Source: Chaunax sp. Z400
Taxonomy: Eukaryota > Chordata > Actinopteri > Lophiiformes > Chaunacidae
Length of the DNA: 64,000 nt
Assembly (NCBI GenBank): GCA_037577475.1
Contig: CM075186.1
Location: 916,001-980,000 of the forward strand
Direction of reading: 5' to 3'
Positions 1 to 25,936 of this stretch are shown here, in pieces (the stretch's first letter is position 1; each line of letters begins with the position of its first letter). Under the pieces are notes generated by a model. It searched no databases and was not told the DNA's origin. It saw nothing but the letters and a program-made list of their open reading frames with translations. The position numbers and the translations under genes were made by a program.

Positions 1-785
1 TGCATGATCTGAACCATGTCGTGAAAATTTAATTTCTCACCACATGACACCACTATTACTTGTCTTTGTCATCCTATTGGCTCATAAATATGTCAGCCTC
101 TGTCAGTTTTGCAAAATGTATTTTCACTGTAAAGTTCGATTTCAGACTGAGTTGCTATTTAGAAGCTAAAATAGATTTGTGAATTTTTTAGAATAATGAA
201 ACCAACAGTTCATGAACTGTGTACTATTTACAGGAAATATGACAGTATTGAAGCGGGCGGATGTGATCCTGATCCTGCAGGAGTAAACGGGTGGAGTTTG
301 CCTCAGCTCCACAAACAGAATGAGAGTCCAGGTGTTATGAGGAGGAGGATGCTGAGAGCTCTGAGACATCTTCATCATCATGTGGTGACTGTAAATCTCT
401 GAGAACAGATGCAGTTAGAGGAGTGATTCATGGGACCAGACTTCATTATATTTCTTTGGAACTTCTTTACAGATGACATTTACATTTTAGTGACAGGTTT
501 AGGTGGCATCAGCTTCTACCTCCTGCAAAGATTCTTGTCTTTATACCCTAAAATTTTAAAGGGACAAAGTTTTCATTTCTGATCAAATCCCAGATTTAAT
601 GGGTTTTCATTTCTGCAGGGCTTTTAATGAAAACTTTATTTTCCTGTCAGCGATGACACAACTTCTGCACGACAACAACACTCATTGAAAATTGAATTAG
701 TCTTGATTCTTGCACTTGAAGTTGGTGCTGCTGGTAGTGATGTCATATTATTCATTATAGTGGTGATGAAATTAATCTGTTCATT
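1..785. other. Intergenic stretch, nothing recognised
   Basis: AT-rich sequence with no open frame that resembles a known protein and no clear exon. The 60-70 aa frames at 166-402 have no codon or domain signal and I read them as chance. The stretch ends where the dispersed repeat beginning near 786 starts. Confidence 0.5.
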
Positions 786-1612
786 CATTTTTACCTCCGC
801 CAAGGAGGATGTTTTGGTGGGTTGGTTGGTTTGTTTGGGTCATCGTCCAAGAAAGAACCCGTTACATGTTGCTGTTGATATGAATAAAAGAACAGATTTT
901 CACTTTCTTTAACATTCACACTAATTATGCTAAAACTAATGAACTTACAGGGTTTGACAAGCTAAACAGATGTGTAGGACAGTTTGGCCGTGTTGGAGGT
1001 ATGTGTTCAGCACCGTCTACAAACCACAGGAGGTATTTATAATGTTAACTTCTTCAGTGTGTTGGTTCGTCTGTTTCTGTCAACAGGATGACTCTAAAAG
1101 TTCTCAACAGATTTAGATGAAATGTTCTGGTGCAAAGGACCAGTCCATCAGATTCTGGTGGTGATCTGGATCATCATCTGGATCCAGAATGTTTTCTAAT
1201 GTCTACAGTGATTGGACAAAAATGACATGATGATCACCATATGATCTAGCACACATCAGAGTCTGATCTGGATCCTGGTCATATTCTGGATCTGGTGATC
1301 CAGAATGTTTAAATTTACACTGTGAGATGACAGATAATAATAATGATCCAGACTGACCTGAGATCAGATTCCATTAGGGGTCAAATTTATCTTCAACAGT
1401 TCCTGATCTAGATCCTGAAGAAAACCACCATCAGTGAAATCTAGTTTTTCTAGAATAACTATCAGACTAATAATGATACCAATGTGATCCAGATTCAAGG
1501 GACAGGTTTTCATGGTCCAGGATCACATGATGAGGGTCAGACCATCAGGGGACTGCTGAGTTTAGAGGACATCATGGGGGAACTGAGCTTCCTTGGTGGA
1601 GGTTCAGTTCCA
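786..1612 (+). repeat. Dispersed repeat family A (ACCTCCGCCAAGGAGG type), copy 1
   Basis: The element opens with the CCTCCGCCAAGGAGG motif near 795, found at the edge of a very common teleost repeat. It continues through a stretch rich in GATCTGGATC and GGATCCAGAATG words. From about 1085 to 1600 it is nearly identical to 57055-57600 in the same orientation, and its last 100 bp reappear inverted at 7195-7320. No coding capacity is seen. I infer a non-autonomous mobile element; its class cannot be settled from sequence alone. Confidence 0.75.
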
Positions 1613-2279
1613 GAGTGACGTCTTGTGAGATGTGAAAGCAGAACCAACCGGATCACTTGCTGCAGGAACCTGCCTTAAACTACCAAAGTGATTTTCTACT
1701 CTGTGTGGTAGAAACACATCATGTCATATTTCTACCCCAGCCTAATCCCCCCCCCCCCCCCAGCTGCCTGCTGCTTCCAGCTGTGTGCTAACACCGAGCT
1801 AAATGCTGTCAAACAACACGGAGCGTGACGGCGAGAGGCCCAGCCATGAGCCGTCGAACCCCCACGACTGGCAGATGTCGCGTCGTGATGCCAGTCAGGC
1901 CTCCTGCGATGCTGCTCCTCTGCCCTCTCCTGCTCCTCCACCTCCTACAGCTGGGCTCACAGGCAGCTGTCCCTCAAAATACACCAGTGTCCCCAGTGAC
2001 GCCCACACTGCAGCCACTGGGACTAGACCAGTCTGCTTTGTTTTTACATGTTTGACCCTCTTTCTGCTGGAGAGAACATGTGACAAACCAAAGCAAAAAA
2101 AACAAACAACTTAAACAACGTTTTAACATGTTTCTCAAGTTGAGACTAAAAACAAAGATGGGTGCTGGACATGACAAGTCTTCACTCAATGCGTGAACCA
2201 AGATTTAAAAAGTTTATTAACCAATCAACAGACCAACCAACCATTAAACCAACAAAACAACAAACCAACAGACCAACCA
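1613..2279 (+). other. Intergenic stretch with a signal-peptide-like ORF
   Basis: This stretch holds a poly-C run (about 1748-1762) and a locally CpG-richer patch at 1800-1990. Within it, an open frame at 1825-2055 has an internal Met (codon 1909-1911) followed by a leucine-rich hydrophobic core (MLLLCPLLLLHLLQL) and a plausible cleavage region GSQA, then a Pro/Thr-rich tail to a stop. This could be the first exon of a secreted protein or a chance frame. No downstream exon was recognised, so it is not called as a gene. Confidence 0.3.
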
Positions 2280-2878
2280 CTGGTTTCTGTCATATAACAC
2301 AATAAAAACTGGTTTATATCATATAACGAAATAAAAACTGGTTTATATCATATAACACAATAAAAACTCTGGTTTATATCATATAACACAATAAAAACTG
2401 GTTTATATCATATAACACAATAAAAACTCTGGTTTATATCATATAACACAATAAAAACTCTGGTTTATATCATATAACACAATAAAAACAGGTTTATATC
2501 ATATAACACAATAAAAACTCTGGTTTATATCATATAACACAATAAAAACTCTGGTTTATATCATATAACACAATAAAAACAGGTTTATATCATATAACAC
2601 AATAAAAACTGGTTTATATCATATAACACAATAAAAACTGGTTTATATCATATAACACAATAAAAACTCTGGTTTATATCATATAACACAATAAAAACAG
2701 GTTTATATCATATAACACAATAAAAACAGGTTTATATCATATAACACAATAAAAACAGGTTTATATCATATAACACAATAAAAACTCTGGTTTATATCAT
2801 ATAACACAATAAAAACAGGTTTATATCATATAACACAATAAAAACTCTGGTTTATATCATATAACACAATAAAAACAG
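2280..2878 (+). repeat. Minisatellite, 28-31 bp unit, about 20 copies
   Basis: Head-to-tail array of units reading roughly GGTTTATATCATATAAC then ACAATAAAAACT. About 20 copies of the CATATAAC core can be counted. Units differ mainly in the linker (CT, CTCT or CA after the A-run). Each unit contains AATAAA on the + strand. Copies are highly similar, indicating recent expansion or homogenisation. Confidence 0.97.
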
Positions 2879-3434
2879 TTTTTTGTCATTGCTGACAAGT
2901 TTACTTGACAATAGTTGCAGATGAAGGATCTCAGAAAGGATAAGCTGATCTAAACAGACTTAAATAAAGAAGGTGTCTGTTCTCCTGAATCCATTGTGGG
3001 AGCAGGAGGTGTGAATGAAGGAGGTGCTGCGTCTCCTCCTGCAGGCTGAAGCTGGCTGACAGATGGTGCCATTTGCTAGCAGTTGTTCCTCCAGTGACCC
3101 TTACTGCTGAATATCACGCAGCAGGAAGCTGCTCCATGTGTTTGACTCTGTGGTGTCTTGTTAGCCTAGCCACCGCTAACTGAAACCACCGACTGACTGC
3201 ATGTGAAGCAACTGGATCCACTGGTTTCCACCACATTTAAATATTAGTTATTATGTTTAATATTAAATCTGATGTTCTTTCAGCCTTTACTAATATAATA
3301 TGTTATCATATTATTGACTAACTGACTTTATTTAACTTTTCTTGCTCTTCCAAATATAGTTGACCAGAAATATTCAATATATATTTCCTGGTGTGTTGAT
3401 TTTCTTGATTATTTTTCATGTATTTCATGTAATT
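2879..3434. other. Intergenic stretch, nothing recognised
   Basis: Non-repetitive AT-rich sequence between the minisatellite and the repeat that begins near 3435. No exon-like open frame or RNA gene was recognised. Confidence 0.5.
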
Positions 3435-3715
3435 GATCTGAATTTCAGGTCTTGAACGTGATTCGAGAGACTGGAATGGGGCTCATGCAATCCCAGTCTG
3501 ATCCGTTTAATAGGACCAGGTGTTAAAATCCCTGAAGATCAATGTTTGGCCTGGTTATCCTGATGTTGGGAGGCAACGTTAACCAGTAGAGGGTGCTGGG
3601 ACGGTTGTGTACCTCAGTGTCCTTGGGTGTTTCAGCCTTTTAAACCCTCTGCTGAGGCAGACCCACCACAGGTTGAAGTGAAGACGCCTCTTGGATGAAA
3701 CATCTTCAAACCCTA
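3435..3715 (+). repeat. Dispersed repeat family G fragment
   Basis: The right end carries a GAAGACGCCTCTTGGATGAA and AACATCTTCAA sequence, which I recognise as the end of a common teleost dispersed repeat. The sequence before it contains GGTTATCCTGATGTTGGGAG and CAGTAGAGGGTGCTGGGA words. A piece of what looks like the same family sits at 42735-43165. Class undetermined. Confidence 0.5.
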
Positions 3716-4434
3716 AACAGAACCCTAAACAGAAGTCTGGTTGTTAAACCTTTAACCTAATGAATGAGAATCTACACCAACAGTCAGAGGTTTGTGTGTA
3801 TAGATATGTATTAAAAAAAAAGTTTTTTCTTTGTTTAGTTTTTTTAAGTATTGTGCTCAGTTTAGTCCAGAAATTGTGATCAAACCTATGATTTTTGTCA
3901 ACTATAGTAAATGTCAATATTAAATGACAAGCTGATTCCTGTAGGATGTATCCAGGCCTTCGTTCCTCTATTTGTGGACGTCTGTCTGCAGTAGCCTGGA
4001 GGAAGAGGGCCCCCTGCAGGCAGAGCCTCCCCACAGCAGCTGGCCGGCCTCACACTGCACCTGAGTCAGTCAGAGGCATGCTGGGACCTCCAGCTGCTCA
4101 GACGCAAACATGAGAGAGGTTCAGAATCTGGATCTGCATCATTCCTCTGAAGCTTCAGCCGTCGTCCCTGCCAGGAGCGACGCCTCCTGCAGGCCTGGAG
4201 GTCAGCCTGGATCAGCGCTGTCAACACCTCCGGTTGTAGTCGAGGTCCTGGAGCCTGGTGCCAGGAGCTCTGAACCAGCTGAAGCTCTGGAGACTCCAGG
4301 AGAGACAGACTGGTCTGGTGAAACTCTGACATTTCTCCTGAAACATCAGTGACCAGAGAAAGAGGTGTGAATCAACATAGTAACACACATATTTCAGAAT
4401 CTTTATTATGTTTCAGAATGTTTATTATGTTTTA

Positions 4435-4990
4435 GAAGCCCAGTATGCAGGAATTCCTTCAAGTTCTGGATTTGTTCAAAAATATAAAACAGGTGCTCCA
4501 TTGTTTCTGCATTTGTACTGAATAAGCAACAATTATATACCTCTAATCTGAAACTTCATTAATTCAACCACAGATTTCATTTCTGGTTTTAGAATAGAAT
4601 TCTTTATGCTTTGGACAAAGTGGGAATTTTAGCCAGTATTTAATATTTTCCATAATTTGTGTGTCCTTCTTAAGTGTTAAAATGTAATCTACATTGTTTT
4701 AATGCTCCGTTGAGATGTTTTTGTTACCTTCATATTGTCTTTAAGAGAGCAATCCAAATTATATTTATTTAATTCATCTAATTCAAGTATATTACCATTT
4801 TCATCCATCAAATGTACAACTGATCATATCCCTGTTATTCAACAGTGGGACATTATGGGCTCTCATGTTGTTTATAGATCATTTTCCAAATTAATAAAAC
4901 CTCTGGTGGGTTGATCAGGAAATCAATGCCTCCCAGTTTGTTGACCAGCAGGAAGTAATGAGAACCATTATCTTTAGCCTTTATCCTTAA
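4435..4990 (-). mobile_element. Decayed LINE ORF2 3' fragment
   Basis: Read on the minus strand, the stretch near 4440-4560 translates to pieces such as NLRLEVYNCCLFSTNAE followed by TMEHLFYIFEQIQ. This resembles the C-terminal Cys/His region of non-LTR retrotransposon polymerases, where a C..C...ET..HLF..C pattern is usual. Stops and frame changes break it, so it is a dead fragment. The assignment rests on pattern recognition and is tentative. Confidence 0.45.
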
Positions 4991-5073
4991 TCACAATTTT
5001 TGAAGAAATCAAATTTTTACACAGTAAAGAAAATAAACATAAAGGCAGAAAGTTCAGGAAGTAAACACAGGAG

Positions 5074-5099
5074 TCACGTGAGCGGTTGCTACTACGTCA
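5074..5099 (+). promoter_or_regulatory. Putative promoter elements of the HARBI1-like gene
   Basis: A palindromic E-box TCACGTGA (5074-5081) and a CRE-like TACGTCA (5093-5099) lie within 65 bp of the ATG at 5136, in a CpG-containing patch inside otherwise AT-rich DNA. Both are motif matches only; the transcription start is not known. Confidence 0.4.
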
Positions 5100-5135
5100 T
5101 AAATATGCGCCTTCAAAGTTTGCCGCCTGTTCAAC

Positions 5136-6857
5136 ATGGAGCCGAACACGGAGGATAATTCACCGCACATAGCAGCGTTGCTTTCCTCCATGTTGAGTCT
5201 GAATGTCGCTCCCGTGTTCGGAGACCAGATGTTCGAGCTGTACCGGCTCCAGGTGGCCCTGCTGAGGCGGAGGAGGGTGCGGGAGATGATGGAGCGGGAC
5301 CGGCGGCGGCGCCTGTATCTGCGGCGGAGGAGGGCGTTCGTGCTGTCGTCGTTCGCCGCTGTCCTGAGTCTGATCACAACCACCAGCAGACACATCTGGG
5401 TCCGCGACCGAAGCACCGGACAGAACTTGTGGTCTTCGGCGGAGTCGTTCGACGACGAGGAGTGGAAAGCGCAGTTTCACGTGAGCCGTGCGACGTTCGA
5501 CTACCTCCTTGAACAGATCGGCCCGGCCATTAAACGCCGCCGGACGAACTACCGGGTTCCTATCGAGCCACGACGCAGACTGGCCATCGCGCTGTGGTGG
5601 TTCGCCAGGTCCGGAGAGTACCGCTCCATCGCCACGATGTTCGGGGTGGGAATCGCTACCGTGTGTGTGATCGTGCGTCAGGTCACTTCGGCCGTACTGG
5701 AGCGGCTGTACCAGCGCTTCGTGACGCTCCCGAGCGGACAGCGGCTGAACGACGCCATGAGAGCCTTCAAAGACCGCTGCTACCCGCAGTGTGCGGGGGC
5801 CATAGGGAGGACTCACATCCCCATCAGTCCTCCCAGGGTCAACCCGGATGACTACATTAACAAGAGAGGCTGGCACTCCGTCATCCTGCAGGCGGTGGTC
5901 GACCACAACGTCTGGTGAGCGTCTGGGTCTCTTCGCCGGGGTCTCTGCAGGTAAAACATGGAGCTAACACCGTGTTTCTGTCGTCCCAGTTTCACTGATG
6001 TCTACGCTGGTTGGCCTGGAAGCACCAGCACCGCCTCCGTCCTGTCCAGCTCAGACCTGTACCTAAAGGCAGAGGACCGGCCCGATGGCTACCTGTTTCC
6101 CAGAGAGGTGAGTGTTCAGGGCCGTTAAAATCATCTTCTCACCCTCAGGCTGATGGAAAGTCAGGTGAAGTTTCCTCCTCCACCATTTCTGCTGGTCCTT
6201 ATGATGGTTGACTGACAGTGAATTATTTACTGATGGCAAAAATAAAATGATTTAATAAAAATCAGTTCTGGTCCATGTCTTTCTGGTTCCATCATACCTT
6301 GACTGCCTCAAATCACTTTAAAAATGGTTTTCTTTAACCGATGGATCCTTCAGGAACCCTGCTTTAGATTAACTTTACATCACGGATTAAAACTAAAGTG
6401 TCTCTTTCAGAAATCAGTCGTGTTAGACGGCGTGGAGATCCCCGTCCATCTCATCGGTGACACGTCGTTCCCTCTGAAGCCGTGGTTGATGAAAGGATAC
6501 AGCCAGGAGCACCAGCTCTCTCCTGAGCAGCGCCGGTTCACCTACACCCTCAGCTCCGCCCGGTCCGTGGTCGACACTGCCTTCACGCGCCTTAAAGGCC
6601 GCTGGAGGTGTCTGCTGAAGAAGAACGACCTGGACATCTCCATGATGCCCAGAATCGTGGCCGTGTGCTGCGTTTTGCACAACATCTGCGAGACTCGGGG
6701 AGACGTTTTCCTTCCCGAGTGGAACGCCGACATGGCTCCTGGTGGGAGTTACCTGAGACAGCCTGACACCGAGCCATATGAAGGGGACACGTACTGCACT
6801 GCTGAGGTCATCAGAGACGCCATTACTTATAACCTGTTGACGATATTGCAGTACTGA
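5136..6857 (+). CDS. HARBI1-like protein (domesticated Harbinger transposase-derived nuclease)
   Basis: Three exons join in phase: 5136-5914, 5990-6107 and 6411-6857, giving 447 aa. The introns are 75 and 303 bp with GT-AG ends. The N-terminal 75 residues are very basic (LLRRRRVREMMERDRRRRLY). A helix-turn-helix-like region follows (about 140-190, RRRLAIALWWFARSGEYRSI), then the DDE_4 nuclease fold with landmarks GAIGRTHIPI, NKRGWHS, VVDHN, GWPGS, LIGDTSFPLKPWLMKGYS, VVDTAFTRLKGRWRCL and CCVLHNIC. In active Harbinger transposases the first landmark reads GAIDGTHI and the later one VVE; here these are Gly and Asp, so catalytic loss is likely. The GD of LIGD is kept. A clean spliced frame argues for a host gene rather than a fresh transposon. 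No MYB-like partner ORF or terminal inverted repeats were found nearby. Human HARBI1 is shorter (about 349 aa), and strict orthology is not claimed. Confidence 0.85.
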
Positions 6858-7059
6858 CAGGTGACTTTACTGGACGTCAGCAGCTACTGATCATAAAGCA
6901 TCAGGAAGCTGCTTCAGTTAATGCACGGAACAGGGTACTGTTCACTTTTGAATTGGTCCCCATCAGAACCTTTTTCAGTACTTTACTCTCTGGACAAACA
7001 TAAATGTGACTTCAGATTAGGGCTGAATGATACTGGAAAAAACTGACATTTTTATTTAT

Positions 7060-7350
7060 GTACCTCTGCAAAGAAGATCATGTTTTTAGACTTTAAAAGT
7101 ACCAGCAAATCATGAACATGATGCACACTGTGCCCTGTTTGTGGGAAAACTGCTGGTGGAATATCCTGTATTTTTTCATATTGTAGAAGAAAAACTAGAC
7201 AAAACTGGTCCTCAGAAAGCAAACCTCCACCAAGACAGCCCAGTTTCACCATGATGTCCCCTAAACCCACCAGTCCCCTGATAGTCTGACCCTCATCATG
7301 TGATCCTGGACCATGAAAACATGCCCCTAGAATCTGGATAGATTGTCCAA
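7060..7350 (-). repeat. Dispersed repeat family A, inverted copy
   Basis: The reverse complement of about 7195-7345 matches the right-hand end of the copy at 1500-1612, including the shared segment GGTCCAGGATCACATGATGA followed by GGGTCAGACTATCAGGGGAC. The outer part (about 7063-7080, ATGTACCTCTGCAAAGAAG) corresponds to a degenerate edge motif. Confidence 0.75.
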
Positions 7351-7574
7351 CAAGGTCATTGTAACCTGTTGACAAATCACCTTTAAAGGCCTTTGGATGC
7401 TCTTTAATGTAACACACTGATAATAACACTGTTTGTTGTTTGATAAAGTATGTTTTCATAATATTTCTGTACTTTTACACAAGTACATGAATATTGGACT
7501 GCAATGTAGTCTTTTGTTTTACTTATTAACATGATACCAATTTTATTTAATAAGGGTCCAAGTACATTTTCTGT

Positions 7575-7720
7575 CACGATAGGATAGAATAGATATTTAT
7601 TGCCATTTGCAAAGGTATAAGACAGTCCAGGTAGGGGTTTCCTGTGTGTCGCTCAAAGTCAGCTTTATAAAGACAGACAAAAGAGAGAAACTAAAATAGT
7701 ATAAATACATTTGTGGCTGT
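7575..7720 (-). mobile_element. LINE 3'-end fragment (inverted)
   Basis: The sequence GAATAGATATTTATTGCCAT near 7587, followed by an A-rich stretch ending in AGTATAAATACA, resembles the 3' end of teleost non-LTR retrotransposons in reverse orientation. Identification is by recognition of the motif only. Confidence 0.45.
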
Positions 7721-8103
7721 TTTTAAAAAATACACACTTTTTTCACTCATTAGATGGAGCATTATTATCAGTGTTACTGATGATATTACATATCTCTGAT
7801 TATTCCACTGATGGTTTTTTATTGTCAGCGTCTCTTTAAGTTTAGCAAACTCATGGTGTCTGTGAAGCTCGTTATTCGACGAAAAATAGTGCTTTTTAAA
7901 GAGCTGAAGCCTGAATTCAAACTAAACACCGTTTATAAAGCTGTATGTGTGATATATTTATGATTATAGTTTCAGACTAACCGTATCTAGATCGTTTTCA
8001 TGCAGCCGTCCTGACGGAACTACCATCAAACACAACAACAGGAAGTACTAGCATCTTGACTGACAGCAGACCCACCCATTCGCGTTGTTTACGCACGTTT
8101 AGT

Positions 8104-8220
8104 GGGCGGGGGAAATATAGGGTGTGCTTGGTATTCTCTACATAAAATAACGCACAAAAATGACGTTCAGTCCGTTATGGCTGCTCTCCGTACGTAACGG
8201 CTACGCGTCGTAGTAGCTGT
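8104..8220 (+). promoter_or_regulatory. rbl2: Putative rbl2 promoter region
   Basis: About 200-300 bp before the rbl2 ATG there is a GC-box (GGGCGG, 8104-8109, inside GTGGGCGGGGGAAA), a TGACGTTC CRE-like site near 8160 and several CpGs (CCGTACGTAACGG, CTACGCGTCG). This is the first CpG-rich patch upstream of exon 1. No canonical E2F site (TTTCCCGC) was seen; the GGGCGGGGGAAA is only near to one. Confidence 0.4.
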
Positions 8221-8402
8221 CAGTCAAAGGACATTTAAATGGTCTCAGCGCAGAGCTGTATTCCTTACAACACGTTTATAGCACTGTTACGACAATATTT
8301 GTACAAACAGCTGCGTAAAGTCCGTATGTTGTTCTTGTATAGCTTGTTCTTTTTCCTCTAAACCCGCCTTTTAATCGGTAAATTTGTTCAGAAAGGCAGA
8401 AA

Positions 8403-23852
<15,450 letters not shown>

Positions 23853-24274
23853 GGCCACACACACACACACACAGATTTGTCTTTCTGTACTTGTGAAGAC
23901 TTAAGAAATATAATCATAACCACCTGTTTTTATAGGAATAAGCCGAGACATTGACGAGATGGTGCAGAAGTCATTACACACCAGCTGTCATCTTCGTACG
24001 AAGATAACAAAATGTATTTTGTTCCATATTAATTTTTATGAGTATCTTAATTTAACCATTACTAGACGTCACTCAGAGATTTCAAACCTCTACAGAGGAG
24101 CTCAGTGTCCACTGTGAACATCACCTCTTAATGCAGTTTGTGGCCCTGTGGCACACCTCCTTTTTCTAAACAAATCTGTAATGGAGCTCACCTCCACAGA
24201 AGCCTGGTGCCCTCTGCTGGTAGGAGAACTGCAGGTGCAGCTCTTCTTCAGTCATGAACAGTGCATGATGGGCC

Positions 24275-24640
24275 TGTAATGGTCAGGATCACCCCCAAAA
24301 TCTAATGGATTGTTCCTCGGGTCGTACCCTACCTCTTCTTAATCCCCGTAGTGATTACATGGAGTCCAGTCACTATACAGCAGTAATATGTCCCTCCCTG
24401 GAGCCAAAACAAAAGCGTGCCTCCCCAGTGGTTAAAATATTATTTGAAGCTCCTCCCCACCTTCATTAAAGGAAGTGGGAAGAAATCCTGGATCGCCCCT
24501 TTATCTTTATTATCTCAAAAATTTATTGGATTCTTTCCTGGGTCAGGAAAGAATCCAATAAATCCAAATCCAATCGTTTTAACGTAATCCTGCTGTCAAA
24601 AGGACAAACGGACATGGGTGAAAACCACCTCCTGGTCAAA
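24275..24640 (-). repeat. Dispersed repeat family A, inverted copy
   Basis: On the reverse strand this reads GTTTTCACCCATGTCCGTTT, then a CAGCAGGATTACG word, and ends with TAGATTTTGGGGGTGATCCT, all familiar segments of the teleost repeat whose edge is ACCTCCGCCAAGGAGG. An inversion inside it has produced the hairpin at 24521-24563. Confidence 0.65.
24521..24563. repeat. Perfect 20-bp hairpin, 3-nt loop
   Basis: The 20-nt arm 24521-24540 (ATTTATTGGATTCTTTCCTG) is followed by GGT and by its exact reverse complement at 24544-24563. In RNA this would form a 20-bp stem without mismatches. Confidence 0.95.
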
Positions 24641-25437
24641 CGCAATCAGAGAATGGAGACTGTTCAGAACCTGCCTAAGAATCATGTCTTTAAGTTTTCC
24701 TCAGTACCTAAATTATAGTAGTCTGTGCATCTAAGGCTACACTGCTAACCAGAGATACTACAGCTAATCCAGCACACGTTTAATGCAGGCAGCTAACTCC
24801 ATAGCTAATCCAGCCATCATTTCTTCATGTTGCACCATCAGCAATTGTTTTATATTAGTGAGTCTCAGTACTGGTGGTGGTGGGAGGCAGCTGGTTTGAA
24901 CCAGTAATCAATGAGAAGCTGGTGATAAATAATCAAACACATTTCATCTCCAGTAGAAACAGAAGGAGCGTCGACCGGTGCTGTTAGTATTAAGTTTGTT
25001 TTCCCTTCATTCCATCCATCTATTCTCTGAAAGTATTTTTATTATTTGTTGGTTTGACTGAATTTAAGGTTTGATGAAGTAACAGCAGCGTTTTATTTAA
25101 CTTTATTCTCTCAAACGTGACTTTTAGATCTATGATACTAAAATATGATCCAGTTCTGTGACCTTGTTAACTGTTCTTTAACATCTTCGGCTCCACCCTG
25201 TTAAAAAATGACATGAACAAATTAAACTGTCTGTAGCTTCTGACCCTCGGACTATATTCATGAATGAGTCTAAAGTTTGTTTTGATGGTCAGAAACCGTC
25301 TCAATGATAGTAAATCAAACTGGAGCAGATTTATTTAAACTTGTTAGGTTAATTTGAAACAATAGAAAACATAAAATTTTACAAAATCTACATAAGATAA
25401 CCAACCTGACATCCTACAGCCCCAGAGAGCACCATTA

Positions 25438-25936
25438 GCATGTCCAATAGCTCTGTTAGCATATCCAATAGCTCTGTCAGCATGCCCAATAGCTCTGTTA
25501 GCATATCCAATAGCTCTGTTAGCATATCCAATAGCTCTGTCAGCATGCCCAATAGCTCTGTTAGCATATCCAATAGCTCTGTTAGCATATCCAATAGCTC
25601 TGTTAGCATGCCCAATAGCTCTGTTAGCATATCCAATAGCTTTGTTAGCATATCCAATAGCTCTGTTAGCATGTCCAATAGCTCTGTTAGCATGTCCAAT
25701 AGCTCTTTTAGCATATCCAATAACTCTGTTAGCATATCCAATAGCTCTGTTAGCATATCCAATAGCTCTGTTAGCATGCCCAATAGCTCTGTTAGCATAT
25801 CCAATAGCTTTGTTAGCATATCCAATAGCTCTGTTAGCATGTCCAATAGCTCTGTTAGCATGTCCAATAGCTCTGTTAGCATGCCCAATAGCTCTGTTAC
25901 CATGTCCAATAGCTCTGGTAGCATGTCCAATAGCTC
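25438..25936 (+). repeat. Minisatellite, 21 bp unit, about 24 copies
   Basis: Units read AGCTCTGTTAGCATATCCAA plus T, with ATATCC, ATGTCC and ATGCCC variants that recur in blocks, suggesting that multi-unit segments have been copied. Because 21 is a multiple of three, several frames on both strands stay open; none is a gene. Confidence 0.97.

Larger units (their letters stand above)
6858..8402. other. Spacer between the HARBI1-like gene and rbl2
   Basis: Holds an inverted copy of repeat family A (about 7060-7350), a LINE-3'-end-like stretch (about 7575-7720) and, from about 7985, CpG-containing sequence leading into rbl2. No further coding exon was recognised. Confidence 0.6.

Noticed and set aside
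4066..4352. Overlapping + and - frames of 80-88 aa in a GC-richer patch
   Set aside because: No signal for splicing, conservation or domain; both strands are open because of local GC content.
5160..5906. 248-aa minus-strand frame opposite the HARBI1-like exon 1
   Set aside because: It is the antisense shadow of a GC-rich coding exon; the + strand frame has clear family landmarks.
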